Below are positions 22,958 to 34,354 of a stretch of DNA of 64,000 nucleotides, in pieces (the stretch's first letter is position 1; each line of letters begins with the position of its first letter). A model generated the notes under the pieces. That model did not search any database, was not told the DNA's origin, and was given only the letters and a program-made list of their open reading frames with translations. A program made the position numbers and the translations under genes. This DNA is from Rhizophlyctis rosea (lineage: Eukaryota; Chytridiomycota; Chytridiomycetes; Rhizophlyctidales; Rhizophlyctidaceae). The stretch is taken from NCBI GenBank assembly GCA_027596075.1, contig JADGJC010000020.1, positions 1 through 64,000 of the forward strand. Direction: 5' to 3'.

Positions 22958-23531
22958 ATGGTAAGCTGCCTCCCGCTAAGACCACATTGCACTATGATTT
23001 GTAACCCCTCCCATTCTGCAGTCTCATACCGCTGGCTCCTCTGCAGTCTCATACGGCTGGCTCCTCTGATCCAATTACCGTCCCAGCAAGCACAGCACCT
23101 CCCCTGCCGGCATCATTCCCACGCTCTTCTTTCAGCGCAGAAGCATTCGCTCAGCTTCGTCGTTGGATTTCCATCCAACCTGAGATCAACTCCAGCATTC
23201 AAAGGGACCTGCTCAGTATTATACAAATTCCCCAAAATGAGAAGTTCGACTCTAAGAGTGCCATCCGCATTCTCACCCGCCTATTGGCTGCCGTAGTGAG
23301 ACTTGGATGGAATGAGTGGGAGGAGGCTTGCCAGGTTGCCATTGACAGGATCCTTGTAAGTTTCCAAGTTGCAGCACTTCCTGTCCTGTACCTCTCCATT
23401 CATTTGAAAAAGACTGCCAAAAAAATCCCCCCTTCTTTCCCCACCTATAATAGGATTCCCAGAGAACTTTATCGGAATCGTCCTCCAGCTGGGGCAGCCG
23501 CAGCTCCAAATCTGGTGAAGTATTCCCAGCT
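22958..23531 (+). CDS. Unrecognised helical protein; first exon is only the start codon
   Basis: The ATG at 22958-22960 is immediately followed by a GTAAGC donor. Exon 2 (23047-23355, 309 nt, fully open) encodes SHTAGSSDPITVPAST, a proline-rich linker, and an amphipathic helical region (FAQLRRWISIQPEINSS, IRILTRLLAAVVRLGWNEW). Exon 3 starts at 23454 (DSQRTLSESSSSWGSR) and runs at least to the AAG at about 23531, where a GTGAGT donor is possible; otherwise it stays open to a TGA near 23706. The acceptor of intron 1 is duplicated by a 25-base tandem repeat; only the second copy keeps the frame open. No homologous family recognised. The 3' end is provisional. Confidence 0.5.
23022..23071 (+). 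repeat. 25-bp tandem duplication spanning a 3' splice site
   Basis: tctcataccgctggctcct...ctgcag (23022-23046) is followed at once by a near-identical copy (one c/g difference in the shared 21 bases). Each copy is preceded by ctgcag, so the 3' splice site of intron 1 is present twice, 25 bases apart. Confidence 0.8.
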
Positions 23532-23904
23532 GGAAAGGTGAGTTTGATTAGACACAAGTGGGGAAGACAGTCAGGTGATTGCATTACCTCTTTTTGTAAA
23601 AAGTTTTGTTATGTTGCTTTGCTGTGTATAACATGCGCTTTCTTGTTATGTGATCTTGCATTGTGGAGGAGATCGCAGTTCTTAATTTTTGATCTTTTAG
23701 AGGGGTGAGGAAAATTGCGCCCTTCTTTGTTGGAATAAATCTAGGGATTTTGGAGGGACACAGTTTGCAGTGTTGACACCTGACCAGGAATGACTAAGTA
23801 ATTGCAAAGTAAAGTTGCTCCCCCATGGGGATTTATCCGATCGCATCATCCTTGCTCTGAATTCCTTTTTCGTCTAAATGAAGATGGATTGGCAGGGGTA
23901 CCAC

Positions 23905-23980
23905 CGAACTCACCGATGGCTCACTCGAGCCGGTGGGCCAGATATCATCTGATAATCGGATCGAGCCATCGGTGAGTTCG
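23905..23980. repeat. Perfect 18-bp inverted repeat with 40-base loop
   Basis: cgaactcaccgatggctc (23905-23922) is exactly the reverse complement of gagccatcggtgagttcg (23963-23980). The element lies 160-240 bases upstream of the thioredoxin ATG and downstream of the unrecognised gene. It could form a long hairpin in RNA, be a regulatory dyad, or be a mini transposon remnant. No flanking target duplication is obvious. Confidence 0.85.
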
Positions 23981-24142
23981 CTGGGAACCCTGTATGGGCT
24001 TCAATAAAAGGGTGTGGCTTGGGAGGGCGGCACGCACATTGAATTCTGAATTTTGGGTGACTCGGGATATTTCTTCACGCTTACCCCAAGTGATTTCAAC
24101 AATCCCCACCTCTAAACTACATTCCCGTAGCGACAAAAGGCA

Positions 24143-24887
24143 ATGACGGCATCCTTCGCTTTCCGCAACTTCGCACGCACAGCCAGCGCAAGAGGATCCG
24201 CCGGAGCACGCGGTTTCGCTCGTGGAGGTATGCTTCTCTCACCTCACCACCTCACAAATCCCCACGTCGCGTTCTAACATCTTCCAGCCCGTGCCCCCTC
24301 CTTCTTCGCATCAGCATACGGAGCTCGCGCCGCCGCCGCCGCAGCACCACCCCCACCCCCACCCATGGCCTCCATGGCCGCCCGCGCTCTCTCCACAACC
24401 CCCGTAGTGGCCGCAGGCGCCAAACTCGGTGGTGTGATCGAGGCGGGAGACGCAGACTTTGAGACTATACTGGATGAAGCCGCAGAGAGCAATCAAGTAG
24501 TTATTGTGGATTTTTATGCACCGTGAGTTCGCGGTGGTGTTGGTTGATCCGAGTGATCGCCGTTGTTGATTGGAGTTATGGAGGTAGATGGTGTGGCCCC
24601 TGCAGAGTATTAGGACCGGTTTTAGAGAAGGCGGTGGCGGAGAACGGTAAGACCTTCCTGGTGAAGGTCAACACTGATGAGGCCCAGGAGGTCGCTGGAA
24701 AGTACCAGGTAAGAACTGATTATGTTTACGAACGCGGGATGAAGTCTGTGTAATCAACGTGTATCCGCAGATCATGTCCCTGCCCACAGTTGCCGTATTC
24801 CGGAATAAAGAGATCGCTGAATCATTCATCGGCAGCCGTGACCGCACTGCAGTAAAGAAGTTCGTTGATGAAGCTACATCCAAATGA
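24143..24887 (+). CDS. Mitochondrial thioredoxin
   Basis: Exons 24143-24227, 24288-24522, 24588-24708 and 24771-24887 total 558 nt, or 185 residues. The N-terminal 75 residues are Arg/Ala/Ser-rich with no acids at the start (MTASFAFRNFARTASARGS), typical of a mitochondrial presequence, and include polyalanine and polyproline runs. The thioredoxin fold follows: VVIVDFYAPWCGPCR (active-site CGPC, assembled across an intron splitting the Pro codon before Trp), LVKVNTDEAQEVAGKYQ, and IMSLPTVAVFRNKE with the cis-Pro. It reduces protein disulfides using electrons from thioredoxin reductase. The family is certain; the mitochondrial location is inferred from the N-terminus. Confidence 0.92.
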
Positions 24888-25108
24888 GCATCCCACAAAC
24901 ACCCTATTTATCATCTCAACGTGTACAATCGTTCGCTTATCCTGTAATATTCACATATACATCTCGTCATCATCATCAACCCCCTCTGCTCTTGCCTGCG
25001 TAACTACGTGTATTGTGCTATCTACGCTTTCGTGCTAAACAAAACCATTTGTGCTATGTATATGCTATGCAATGAAAATCTGCCACTGACTAAGCTGAAA
25101 GCGACTCA

Positions 25109-27016
25109 TCAGAATGCAATCTTCAACCGTTTCTTGAGCTCTTCAATCAACCCGCTCTTATCCTCCGCCGTAGCTCCCCCACCCAATATCGCTGAATTCT
25201 CCTGCGCCCGCCGCTGCAAGTATGGTATTGTCACTTCGATCGGCCCATACGGGATATACTACGGAAGGAAGTTAAAACCACATTTCAGAAAATCACCAAT
25301 ATACAAAACCCACCTTATACGCCTTATACCCATTCGCCGCCAACCCAAACGTCGTCTTATCCTTCATCCCCATCAACTGCGCAAACGCCACCGTCCCCTC
25401 CCCTCTCGCAACCCCATACTTCTCCATCGCCGCCATAGCCCTATTCACACTCTCCTTATTATGCGAAGCAACCACAAAACTCAACGGCCTAATATCCCCA
25501 CTCCCATCCATCTCCGCCGCCTTCTGCGCGAACAATTTCTCCGCCAAATAGTCAATCGCCCGATTATAGGCGTTATGCGTATCCTCCAAGCTGGAATTCA
25601 CAGGATCAGCATACCCCAACTCCTCCGCCCGTTCCCGCTCCGATTGAAGATAAGCTCCCCGCACGAGTTTCACGCCGAATGCGTATCCGTTACGTTCCGC
25701 GCGTTCTAGGTCGGTTGTGAGGCGTTTGAAGGTGTCTTTGAGGTACATCTGGTATGTGTTGTATACGACGGGGCCCTTCCGGTTTGAGTGGTTGATTCCT
25801 CGGCCGGGGAGTGGTGGGTTGTATAGGCGGCAGAGTGAGATGGCGATGTCGTCGATGGCGGGTTGGAAGTAGTATTGTTCTGCATCGACCATGATTCGGA
25901 CGCGACGGTCCCGGGCGTGGGCGATGATGGAGTCGACGTAGGAGAAGAGGGAGGTGGCGGTTTCGATGTCTTCTGATGTGATGGGTTCTAAAGCAAAATC
26001 TTTGTCTTCGTTTCCTGTTGTTGGTGGCGGCTCTGTCACGAGCGTGCGTACTGCTTCCGGGTTTCGTAATGTGAAGACGTCGGTCATGTTGATCCAATCA
26101 ACACAGCCGTCCTTATCGTGATCCGCCTCCCCGAAGAGCTTTGCTCCTGCCGGGCCCGCTAGACCTGGAAACTTCTCCCCCAGCTTTCCAAACTCCTCCC
26201 GCCCGATGTTCCCATCCGAATCCTTATCTAGTGCTTCAAAGGCAGTCTGCAGCAGGCGTAAAGTAGTGGACCAGTGCTGTAGGATTGTTGGGGAGAATAG
26301 TGATGTAATTTTGACAGCGAACATGCTGCCCGACTGTTGACTGGCCGTATCGATGCCGTCTATGACCATAGTTGTCACTTTCTCCGCGGTTTGCTGCGGT
26401 GTTGGCGCGCCGTGCCCCTCCACTTCATCGTCGACATCCGCTTCTATGGCTAGATCAAGGATGCTTCCCACATTCATGCTCCTGAACTGCTCCATGGTCG
26501 GCAATACTTCACTCAAGTTCTCCCCACCTTAGAAAAAGCCTAGTCAACAACATGCCAATGATGATTTTTTGCTTGAACTCTTCTTTACCTACCGCAAAAA
26601 TGTTTGAAAAAGGTGTGCTTCACAACCTTATGCGCCATCCCTTCCACACCCAATTTTTCCGCCGCGTCCAATATTGCCGGCGCAGCTTCTACTATTCCGG
26701 GTACCCCGCACATCTGAAAGACCATCAAAGAGTTGATCAGATCTGCTGTACTTTTCTTTTCATACGGGCGGGAAGCGGCTTCCACTGCGTATGCTTCGAG
26801 AGACGACGTCAGTGTCCATGGGAAGGAAGTGGTAGAAGAGGACGGTGGAGGTGTAGAAGGGGAAGAAGATGAAGGTGCGCTCGGCGGGGAGAGATTTTTT
26901 GGTGTTACTGAGAAGGTACGTGAAGATGACGTGGGTAGACTGTTGACAGGTATGTATGGAAGTCGGCGGTATCGTGGCGGACATCTCGCACTGAGGCGAG
27001 ACAGTTTGGAAAGCAT
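25109..27016 (-). CDS. PUT1: Proline dehydrogenase, mitochondrial, with EF-hand insert
   Basis: Exons 26593-27016, 25314-26527 and 25109-25258 total 1788 nt, or 595 residues. The enzyme oxidises L-proline to pyrroline-5-carboxylate, passing electrons via FAD to the respiratory chain. The N-terminus is a Ser/Pro/Arg-rich presequence. Catalytic-barrel landmarks: RVRIMVDAEQYYFQPAID, YNTYQMYLKDTF, GVKLVRGAYLQSERERA (FAD/substrate region), SFVVASHNKESV, FAQLMGMKD and the terminal YIPYGPIEVTIPYLQRRAQEN. Between the N-terminal PRODH segment and the barrel sits a pair of EF-hands. The first (DKDSDGNIGREE) is canonical. The second (DHDKDGCVDWIN) has Asn instead of the usual Glu at position 12. The ATG lies 410 bases from the divergent Ku80 start. 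Confidence 0.93.
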
Positions 27017-27425
27017 CTCTTATGGTTAGGGTTGGGCTGTCAGATATGTGCAGTGGTGAGAGAAAGCCGAAAGGTTATGTTGGGTATATGGGTACGCTCA
27101 TGTGGGCTGTGCAGGACCCGTCCCTTTATAGGGAGCTTCTAAGATGCGCTTTTGGGGGCGCATGTGAATGAGGGTGATTGATAACGGGTGGTGCGCGTCA
27201 CGCGTTCTGAGGCGTTTGATGTCCGAAGACAGAATGACTTGATTGGGTTCGTGGCGCAGTCAAAGATTATAGTATGACTAAAACAGGTAAGATTGTCACT
27301 TGCCCTTTTGGGCGTGTGGGTCCCTTTCCGCAGCCAGGCTGGCTTCTCCCTTTATTCCCACGCTTTGTCCCCATCTTGTGGACCTACTCCCATAGAAGCC
27401 CTCCTCCGCCTACAGCAAAGCCAAA

Positions 27426-30400
27426 ATGGCCGACAAGGAGGCGACAGTGTACATATTGGACGTTAGTCCTTCGATGCGGGGTAGAAGGGACGAGTATGAT
27501 AAGACAGCGCAGGAGAATGCTTGTCGTGCCGTGTTTAAGATGCTTCACCCCAAAGTAAGATGACTTTCACACTATCTCAAGCCCAGATGCTAATAGCGAA
27601 TCATGCAGCTCGTTTCTGGGAGAAAGACGGATGTTGTTGCGCTTCTTTTGGCAGGCACAGAAGGTACGTGCCTTTCAAGCGACAAATAGCGATGTTGCCC
27701 GTCGAGGCCTTACGGACGACCTTGCAGAGACAAACAATATGCTGGCTGACGGCGGAGAATACAAGCACATTATGGCGTATGAGCCAACAACAGCCGATGA
27801 AGACAAACATTTTTACATGTCGGATTTGGAAATGCTGCGCTTTGTTGACAACGGTGCCGTTGAGGGATCGGAAATCCCAGATAGTAGGTGGCATGCGGCC
27901 TTATATTGCAAGTTTCTAAAAGCTCACAATGCATTTGATAGTAATGGACTCCATTATCATTGCCATCCAAATGCTCGATACACACTGCAAAAAACTCAAG
28001 TGGAAAAAGAGGATCTATTTGTTCACGAACGCGGAAAATCCCATAAACCATGAAGACGCGGACCCAGTGATCAATAAAGCGAAAGAGATGGGCGTGGAGT
28101 TCACTGTCATGTGGGTTCAGTCTTTTGCTGTCAGAATAAATGCCGTGCTTATCGCTTCACGTCGCAGCGGTTATGAGTTTGATGATGAGGAGACTGGAAA
28201 AACATATCAACCGAAGCCGAGAGTGAAGGTGGGCCATGCCACATGAGAGTTTCGCAGCATGATCTAACTGCGTTTGGATAGGCTGCAAATGAAAAGTTCT
28301 TTAGAGAATTTGTAGAAAAAGTAGAGGGCATAATCTTTGAAGGATCTGAAGCCGCAGCCCTGCTCGACGAGCTGCGCGCCAAGGCGGTCAGACCTACCAA
28401 AGTCAACATCCCTTTGAGCCTTGGAGACCCCGAGCTCCACCCAGAGTCGACCATCTCCTTGATGGTGCAAGTGTACACCAAAACCGCGGAACTCAAGCTT
28501 CCTTCCGCGAAGAAGTTCTCCGCTGTTGCCGAACAACTTCCCGAAGACCAGCGGGAAGGCCCACAGTATGGAGGAGTCGACATGAGCCGAAAGTACCAGC
28601 TTGTCCAACCAGACACAGATGATAATGCTGTAGCTGATGAAGGGGATGAGATTGATGTAGAAGACACTATCAAGGCTTATCGGTATGGAAAGACGCTTGT
28701 TCCTTTCTCTGAAGAGGACGAAGAAGCTATGAAGCTACACACGGAGAAAGGGTTGGCTATTCTTGGGTTTGTGAAGATGGCCAAGGTATACTTTGTCAAG
28801 TTGGGGTGGCATTCCGACATCAGTTTCTGAATTGATTTGTAGATACCAAGAGAAGCTTTCATCGCCGGCGTCTTGGAGTTGGTACCGGACCCGAATTCCG
28901 CACAAGGCGAAACCGCATTTGCCGCCATCATGCAGACTTTGGAAGATCGACAAGCAGCCGCCATCGTGCGGTATTGCCGCACCGACAATTCAAATCCGAA
29001 GCTTGGCGTCATGGCGCCAAGTAAGAAAGGGTGGGCGGTGTTTGCGCAGGTATGTGGCATGATTTCGTCCTCCCCTGCAATGATGTTAAATAGAGTGTTC
29101 AGCTACCGTTTGCCGAAGACGTCCGATCCCACTCCTTCCCGCCGCTGGAACACCTCATCGCGGAGGTTGGAACGGTATCCCAATCCGTCATTGCTTCCAT
29201 GTCGGGATCGTTGGCGTCGCAGCAATCAGCATCAGGGAAGAAAAACAAGCTGGACGTGCGGTTGGTGCCTCGGGAGGAGGCGATCGATAGAGTGGACGCA
29301 CTGATAGATTCGATGGATTTGATGGAGTATGGTCCTGATGACGATGGGTGCGTGTCGCTCTTGATCACTTTCAAATCTCTTCCATTTTTCTCCTCGCTGA
29401 ACATCGTGTTTGCAGAACAATGACTGTGACGGATGAGTTGTATAAGCTTAGCAGAGTCTTCAACCCTGGATATCAGCGCCTTTGGCAGTGCATCGCCCAT
29501 CGCGCTTGTCACCCTGACGACCCGACTTTACCGCCTGTTGATCAACGGTTGATCGATGGCATCAGTCCGGACAAGCGGATTGTTGAAAGGTCGCAGGATG
29601 CTTTGGAGAAGGTCAAAGAAGCATTCACGATCAAGAAAGGTGTGTACTTCATCATTGAGATTCTGGGTGATATTCTGTGTGACTTATGTCATTGGTTGTA
29701 GTGGAGCAAAAGGCGTCATCCAAACGAGCGTGGGCGAACCGCGCTGCTGCGGCAGCCGGGGAATTGGACACTGAAGCGGTGCTTGACCAAAATGATGAGG
29801 AGGCTTCTGCCAATAAGCGTGTGAAGACCGAAGAGCCGTTCAGTGGTGAGATGAACATCAGCAAGCTCACGCAGCGGATCGTGGAGAAGGTCGGGACGGT
29901 GGATCCCGTGTCGGATTTCAATGCCATGTTTGGGAGGACGGATGTGGATTTGGTTTCTGATGGTAAGTTCCATTTCCATCCTCACTCTCTACTTCTCGAT
30001 CAAACCATCTAACAACCCTATCCCACACACACACATCATAGCCGTCCAACAAATGAGCGACGTAATTGTCAAACTCGTCACCGAATCCTTCGGCGACCAA
30101 CTGTACCCAAAAGCCATGGACTGCCTCGTCGCGCTCCGTGCCGGTTGCGCGAGGGAAGACGAGAGCGAGACGTTCAATGGGTGGTTGAGGGAGTTGAAGA
30201 GGATGTTGACGCAGGGGGCGCATACGCGGCATCAGGAGTTTTGGAAGAGAGTTAGGGCGAAGGGTGTTACGTTGATTACGAAGGAGGAGGCTGGGGATAG
30301 TGCCGTGGAGAGTGGGGAGGCTCAGGAGGTGAGTGAGGGTGGTTTGTTTTTGGGAGGTGGTTGGGGAGGTGGCTGACTGGGTTTTTGTGTGTGTTTAGTT

Positions 30401-30549
30401 CTTGAAGGAGGAGGAAACGACTCAGGCGAGTGCACCTGTGGAGCCGGCGGAGGCGGAGGACGAGGAGGATTTGGTGAGTTGGATTTTCGTGTCAGATGTG
30501 CTTTCTGGCCGGTTGCTAATTCGTCTCTGCGCAGTTGGACATGATTTGA
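27426..30549 (+). CDS. KU80: Ku80 subunit of the DNA end-binding Ku heterodimer
   Basis: Ku70-Ku80 binds DNA double-strand ends to start non-homologous end joining. Early exons are 27426-27554, 27609-27663 and 27728 onward, with consistent phases; about a dozen exons in all. In order: a vWA-like N-terminus (MADKEATVYILDVSPSM, VVALLLAGTEETNNMLADGG), the beta-barrel core (YRYGKTLVPFSEEDEEAM, LGFVKMAKIPREAFIAGV), the alpha C-terminal arm, then a Ku-PK-binding helical domain (MSDVIVKLVTESFGDQ, GVTLITKEEAGDSAVE). The last two exons encode EDEEDL and LDMI-stop (30535-30549), giving the acidic tail EEDLLDMI. In vertebrate Ku80 this tail recruits DNA-PKcs. Most Dikarya Ku80 proteins lack this domain and tail (recall). 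Confidence 0.93.
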
Positions 30550-32543
30550 TGTCCCACTCTCCCGTCTTCGTTTCTCTTGCATGTAAATATGTACTTGCAC
30601 GGTTATATATTCGGGAGCATTGGCACCCACTGAAAAGGTTGATGCCTGGTACAGTTAGAGGATGGATTGTGATAAAGGGCTGTGCTGTTGACCCAACCAT
30701 TTCGAGACGCAGATGGAAATCATGAAAGATAATGCAGTGCCGCGCGCAACTCTTTATATTTATGACAGCAAAGTACACGTTACAACATGCCTTCCAAACA
30801 TTTCTGATTTATACACATGCTGATGTTGCCGACGAGCTTGTTGAAGCTCCATAGCTCGAGGGACCCCGCTCTGTGTTAGTGGCTTGCGACACGCTTACAC
30901 CACACCAAGAATGCTCTTGATATGATGTAAGGCCACATTCGGGCCCTCCTAGAAGCAAGTTTATCACTAGACGGAAACCAACGCGAGACATACCGACGCT
31001 CGCACGCCTGATGCTCCAACAGCACCTCGTGGGCCCGGGCTCCCTTTCGGCTGGGAAGCCACCGCCGATCTGTGACATTATCGAGGATTTAGTACGCAGT
31101 ACAAAGAACGAGAGACTCCCAGTCAATAACCCCGTCCCCATTGAGCTGGACGAATTGTACTCGATATTGCAGAACCGTCGTGTCGCTCGCTGTGCAGCCC
31201 GTACCGCACTCGTGAATCGCCGAATTCGAAAACCCACCCCCAAACCAGCTCAATGGGAAACCCCCCATGATAGCGCACAATTAGGCATGGTGATACGTCG
31301 GCTTCACACAGGAAGCAATCATTACGAGGTGAAGCCTATTACCCATGATGGCCCGAGACATAGGTCTCTCAGCGGCTGACTTCATCCTCGCTATAGCCCC
31401 CGCCCTCAGCCCTCTGGACCTATGATCTAGTCGAACAGGCCGGCACGCACTCGACTCTGTACCCTCCCGCACGCCCGGCGAAATGGACAAGGATACTTAG
31501 CTGGTTATGTTGTCGAGTTGTTGCTTGTCGTGGCGGCGGCCGGAAGGTGCGACCGCCGCCGATCTGTGACATTTTGGAGGATTTAGTACGCAGTACAGGG
31601 AATCAGAGACCAGACACTCCAGTTGATAAAAACCCCAACCCCAATTGGTGCACAGAAAGCATGGTGATGCGACGGCTTCACACAGAAAGCAGTCATTATA
31701 AGGTAAGCCTATTATCAATAACGACCTCAGAGACATGGGTCTCGCAAGAGGCTGGCTTAACCTTACTATTGCCCCGCCCTCAGCCCTTGGACCAATGATC
31801 TAGTCAAACCGGCCGGCACGTTCTCAGACTCTGTACCCTCCTGTACACCACCGCAAAATGGACACCCTGATACTTAGCTGGTTGGGTGGCCCGAATTTCC
31901 GAATTTGAGAACAGTTGTGGATGGGTAGGACTGGAACCCGCGCAGATGAAAAGTATGAGCAAGAAAGGGACGAAGAGAATGGTTGGGAAATCGGCGGGGT
32001 TGAGGGTGGTCTGGTGAATCGTCACAAGACCCTCGTGTGAGTCACATGATGTCAATCCGATTGCCATTTGCCATCCAAAATAAGTCACGTGAAATTACTC
32101 TGAATAAGGTATTAGCCAATGCATGCCATCATTGATCTCTGTGCTACGCGTGTGTGACGTTGTGTGAGTCGACGCACACATGCAAATTCGGAACCGGAAC
32201 AATTTGTCAGTTGCCATTTTGTCACTAACTGATTGGATTATTATTGGCAGGGCACTCTCTCTGACGGGTTGGGGAAGAAACAAATGTAAATTTGTCAGTC
32301 ATCGGCCATAACAGAATTACAGCATTACCCAAGCAGCTCTTCACATAAGTCAACTGCACACTGCGGGGACACCTTCCGGCGAGTGCTTACACCTTGAATA
32401 GTCCCACCTTCCAAATTCCGTTTCTCCGGAAAGAGCCCATCTGCACGTCGTAAACATATCCCGGACTTGGGGGCACAGACGTAATTAGTGAACATCGACG
32501 GCCTGCGGAAGAGGTATGGTGAACACCTATTATCATATAGCAA
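30550..32543. other. Gene-poor interval dominated by a diverged tandem duplication
   Basis: No intact gene. Bases about 31050-31505 and 31548-31890 are diverged copies of one unit (see next entry). Short frames in the two copies share wording (PPPICDI.EDLVRST), but both are interrupted, so if the unit was once coding it is now degenerate. The stretch from 31890 to 32543 shows nothing else I can support; the leader of RIB1 presumably lies at its right end. Confidence 0.5.
31050..31890. repeat. Diverged tandem duplication, about 0.35-0.45 kb unit, two copies
   Basis: Shared blocks occur in the same order in both copies: ccgccgatctgtgacatt (31061 and 31554), gaggatttagtacgcagtac (31083 and 31576), cggcttcacacagaaagca-like (31298 and 31673), ccgccctcagccct (31401 and 31773), atgatctagtc (31423 and 31795), ctctgtaccctcc (31453 and 31830) and gatacttagctggtt (31490 and 31869). 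The second copy lacks roughly 100 bases present between the second and third blocks of the first. Divergence is moderate, so the duplication is not recent. Confidence 0.75.
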
Positions 32544-34354
32544 ATGTCTTCCTCAACCTGTAAAAGCAAAGAATATAACATATTTCAACACGACAGAAAT
32601 CTCGTTCAACTTTCACCCCAAACCTTTGACGAACACTTCTGGTCCAGCTGTCCTTTATCTGTCATTCTAAGTTTTGTTACGTTTTCAATGGTGGCAGCAG
32701 CGATGCCAACGGCTTCGCATCTAGTCATGGGAAGGGGTGACTTTGTGCCTCACGTATCATCCGCTTTGGCGGACAATGACCATAAATACGAACCGACAAT
32801 GAATTCTGCCCCGCCAACAAACGGCACGTCATTGGATCCCCACCATGTCGGTTCACATAGCGACTCCCCTTATCATCCTGCAGCTCTTGCCAACTCCACA
32901 TCTGTCCATTCTTCATCATCACAACTATGGCCGATCGAACAAGGATCACCAGCAACCACACCACCTCCCTCACAAAAACACATCCACCCCACACCTCTCA
33001 CGCACGCCCTTTCATCTCTACCCCCCTCACTACTTTCCCACACCACACATTCAGCCTCATCGCTACGATTCCAATCTCCCCTCAGCGTCCGCTGCGAAGT
33101 ACGGACCCGCATTCCATCCGAGTTCGGCGGCGAATGCTCGCTACATCTGTACTCTAATACCCACGATAACGAAGAACATATGGCAATCGTTTACGGAGAT
33201 GACATCCGTTCCTCGTCATTAGATGAATGGAGGCCGGGAGACGATGCGAGAGAGCGGATGCTACGGGGAGCAAAAGTTCTGGAGAATGGGAATGTGAACG
33301 GGGTGAATGCGGTGGAGCCAGCAACGAACAGACATTCCGTGAATGGGTCCCATGTAACAACAACTTCTGTCATTCCGCCTCTAGTGCGAATCCATTCCTG
33401 TTGTTTCACGGGGGAAACGCTCGGATCGCTGCGGTGCGATTGCGCCGAGCAATTGCAGGAGGCGATGCGGATGATGAGTGTGGAGGGACGTGGGGTGGTG
33501 CTCTACTTGAAACAGGAGGGGAGAGGGATTGGTTTGAGAGAGAAGTTGCGGTCAGTAGCTTCAACGGGGCTGATGTCGGTTTTATGTTACAGTTGGAAGA
33601 AGTTGGCTCATCGATTTTTTGCACTTTATGCAGAGCATACAATCTCATAGACCAAGGCCACGACACACAAGAGGCGAACATCCTCCTCGGCCACCCAGCA
33701 GACGCACGAACATACGAGATTGCCTCAGCCATATTACGCGATTTGGAGATTTCAACCGTGCGTTTATTGACGAATAATCCTGATAAGATGCAGTGGTTAA
33801 CCAAGGACGGCGTTGGGGTCGTGGAGCGCGTCGGGATGGTGCCTAGGAGTTGGCGGGTGTTGGATGAGGTGGAGGTGGAGGCGGACGTTGGAGGGGAGGA
33901 GGGTGTAGAATCTGGACGGCGGACAACGGAAACGCCAGATAATGATAGTCAAGACGAAAGGTCTGGAGGCGGAAGTAACACCACCGAAATGATGCTCGAA
34001 CCCCCACCGAGACCCTCCTCCGTCCCCTGCGGTGCACCCGGCGAAGTACCACGACCGGGTCGAGGCGTCACGCGGGACGTATCGGAAGGTGGCGTGCACG
34101 CACCCGTTCCGATAGCACCTAGTTTAGTTAGGACGCATTCCACACCTCCGACGACGAGTCTGAAGCATTTGAGGGGGGGCAAGGATTTGCAGCTTTTGGA
34201 TCGGTCCCAGCATCTTGTACCCCAAGCCCAACGGACGGCTCAAATTCTCCATATTCCGGGGCCGCTTTTGTGGCGGGTTACGGGTTTACAACCAAGCCGG
34301 ATTAGTGATCGGGGCTCGGGCGGGGGGGAAATTGGGATTCACTGTTTGTGGTAG
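32544..34354 (+). CDS. RIB1: GTP cyclohydrolase II, riboflavin biosynthesis
   Basis: Exons 32544-33550 and 33634-34354 (phase-2 intron with a GTCAGT donor) total 1728 nt, or 575 residues. The enzyme opens GTP to 2,5-diamino-6-ribosylamino-pyrimidinone phosphate, the first step to riboflavin. Seen: [41 protein letters not shown] (the three zinc-binding Cys), [19 protein letters not shown] (Arg nucleophile region), and after the intron [27 protein letters not shown] and [11 protein letters not shown]. The first 170 residues are Ser/Pro/His-rich and not conserved; internal ATGs (for example 32688) are alternative starts. Beyond about residue 420 the sequence is low-complexity and lacks the usual MGHML-like ending, so the C-terminus past about 33870 may be misread or spliced differently. 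Confidence 0.9.

Noticed and set aside
27664..27679. A 16-base GT...AG segment in Ku80 that would restore the frame as an ultra-short intron
   Set aside because: A normal 64-base intron from the same donor to the acceptor at 27727 gives GTEETNNMLADGG, which fits the Ku80 family much better.
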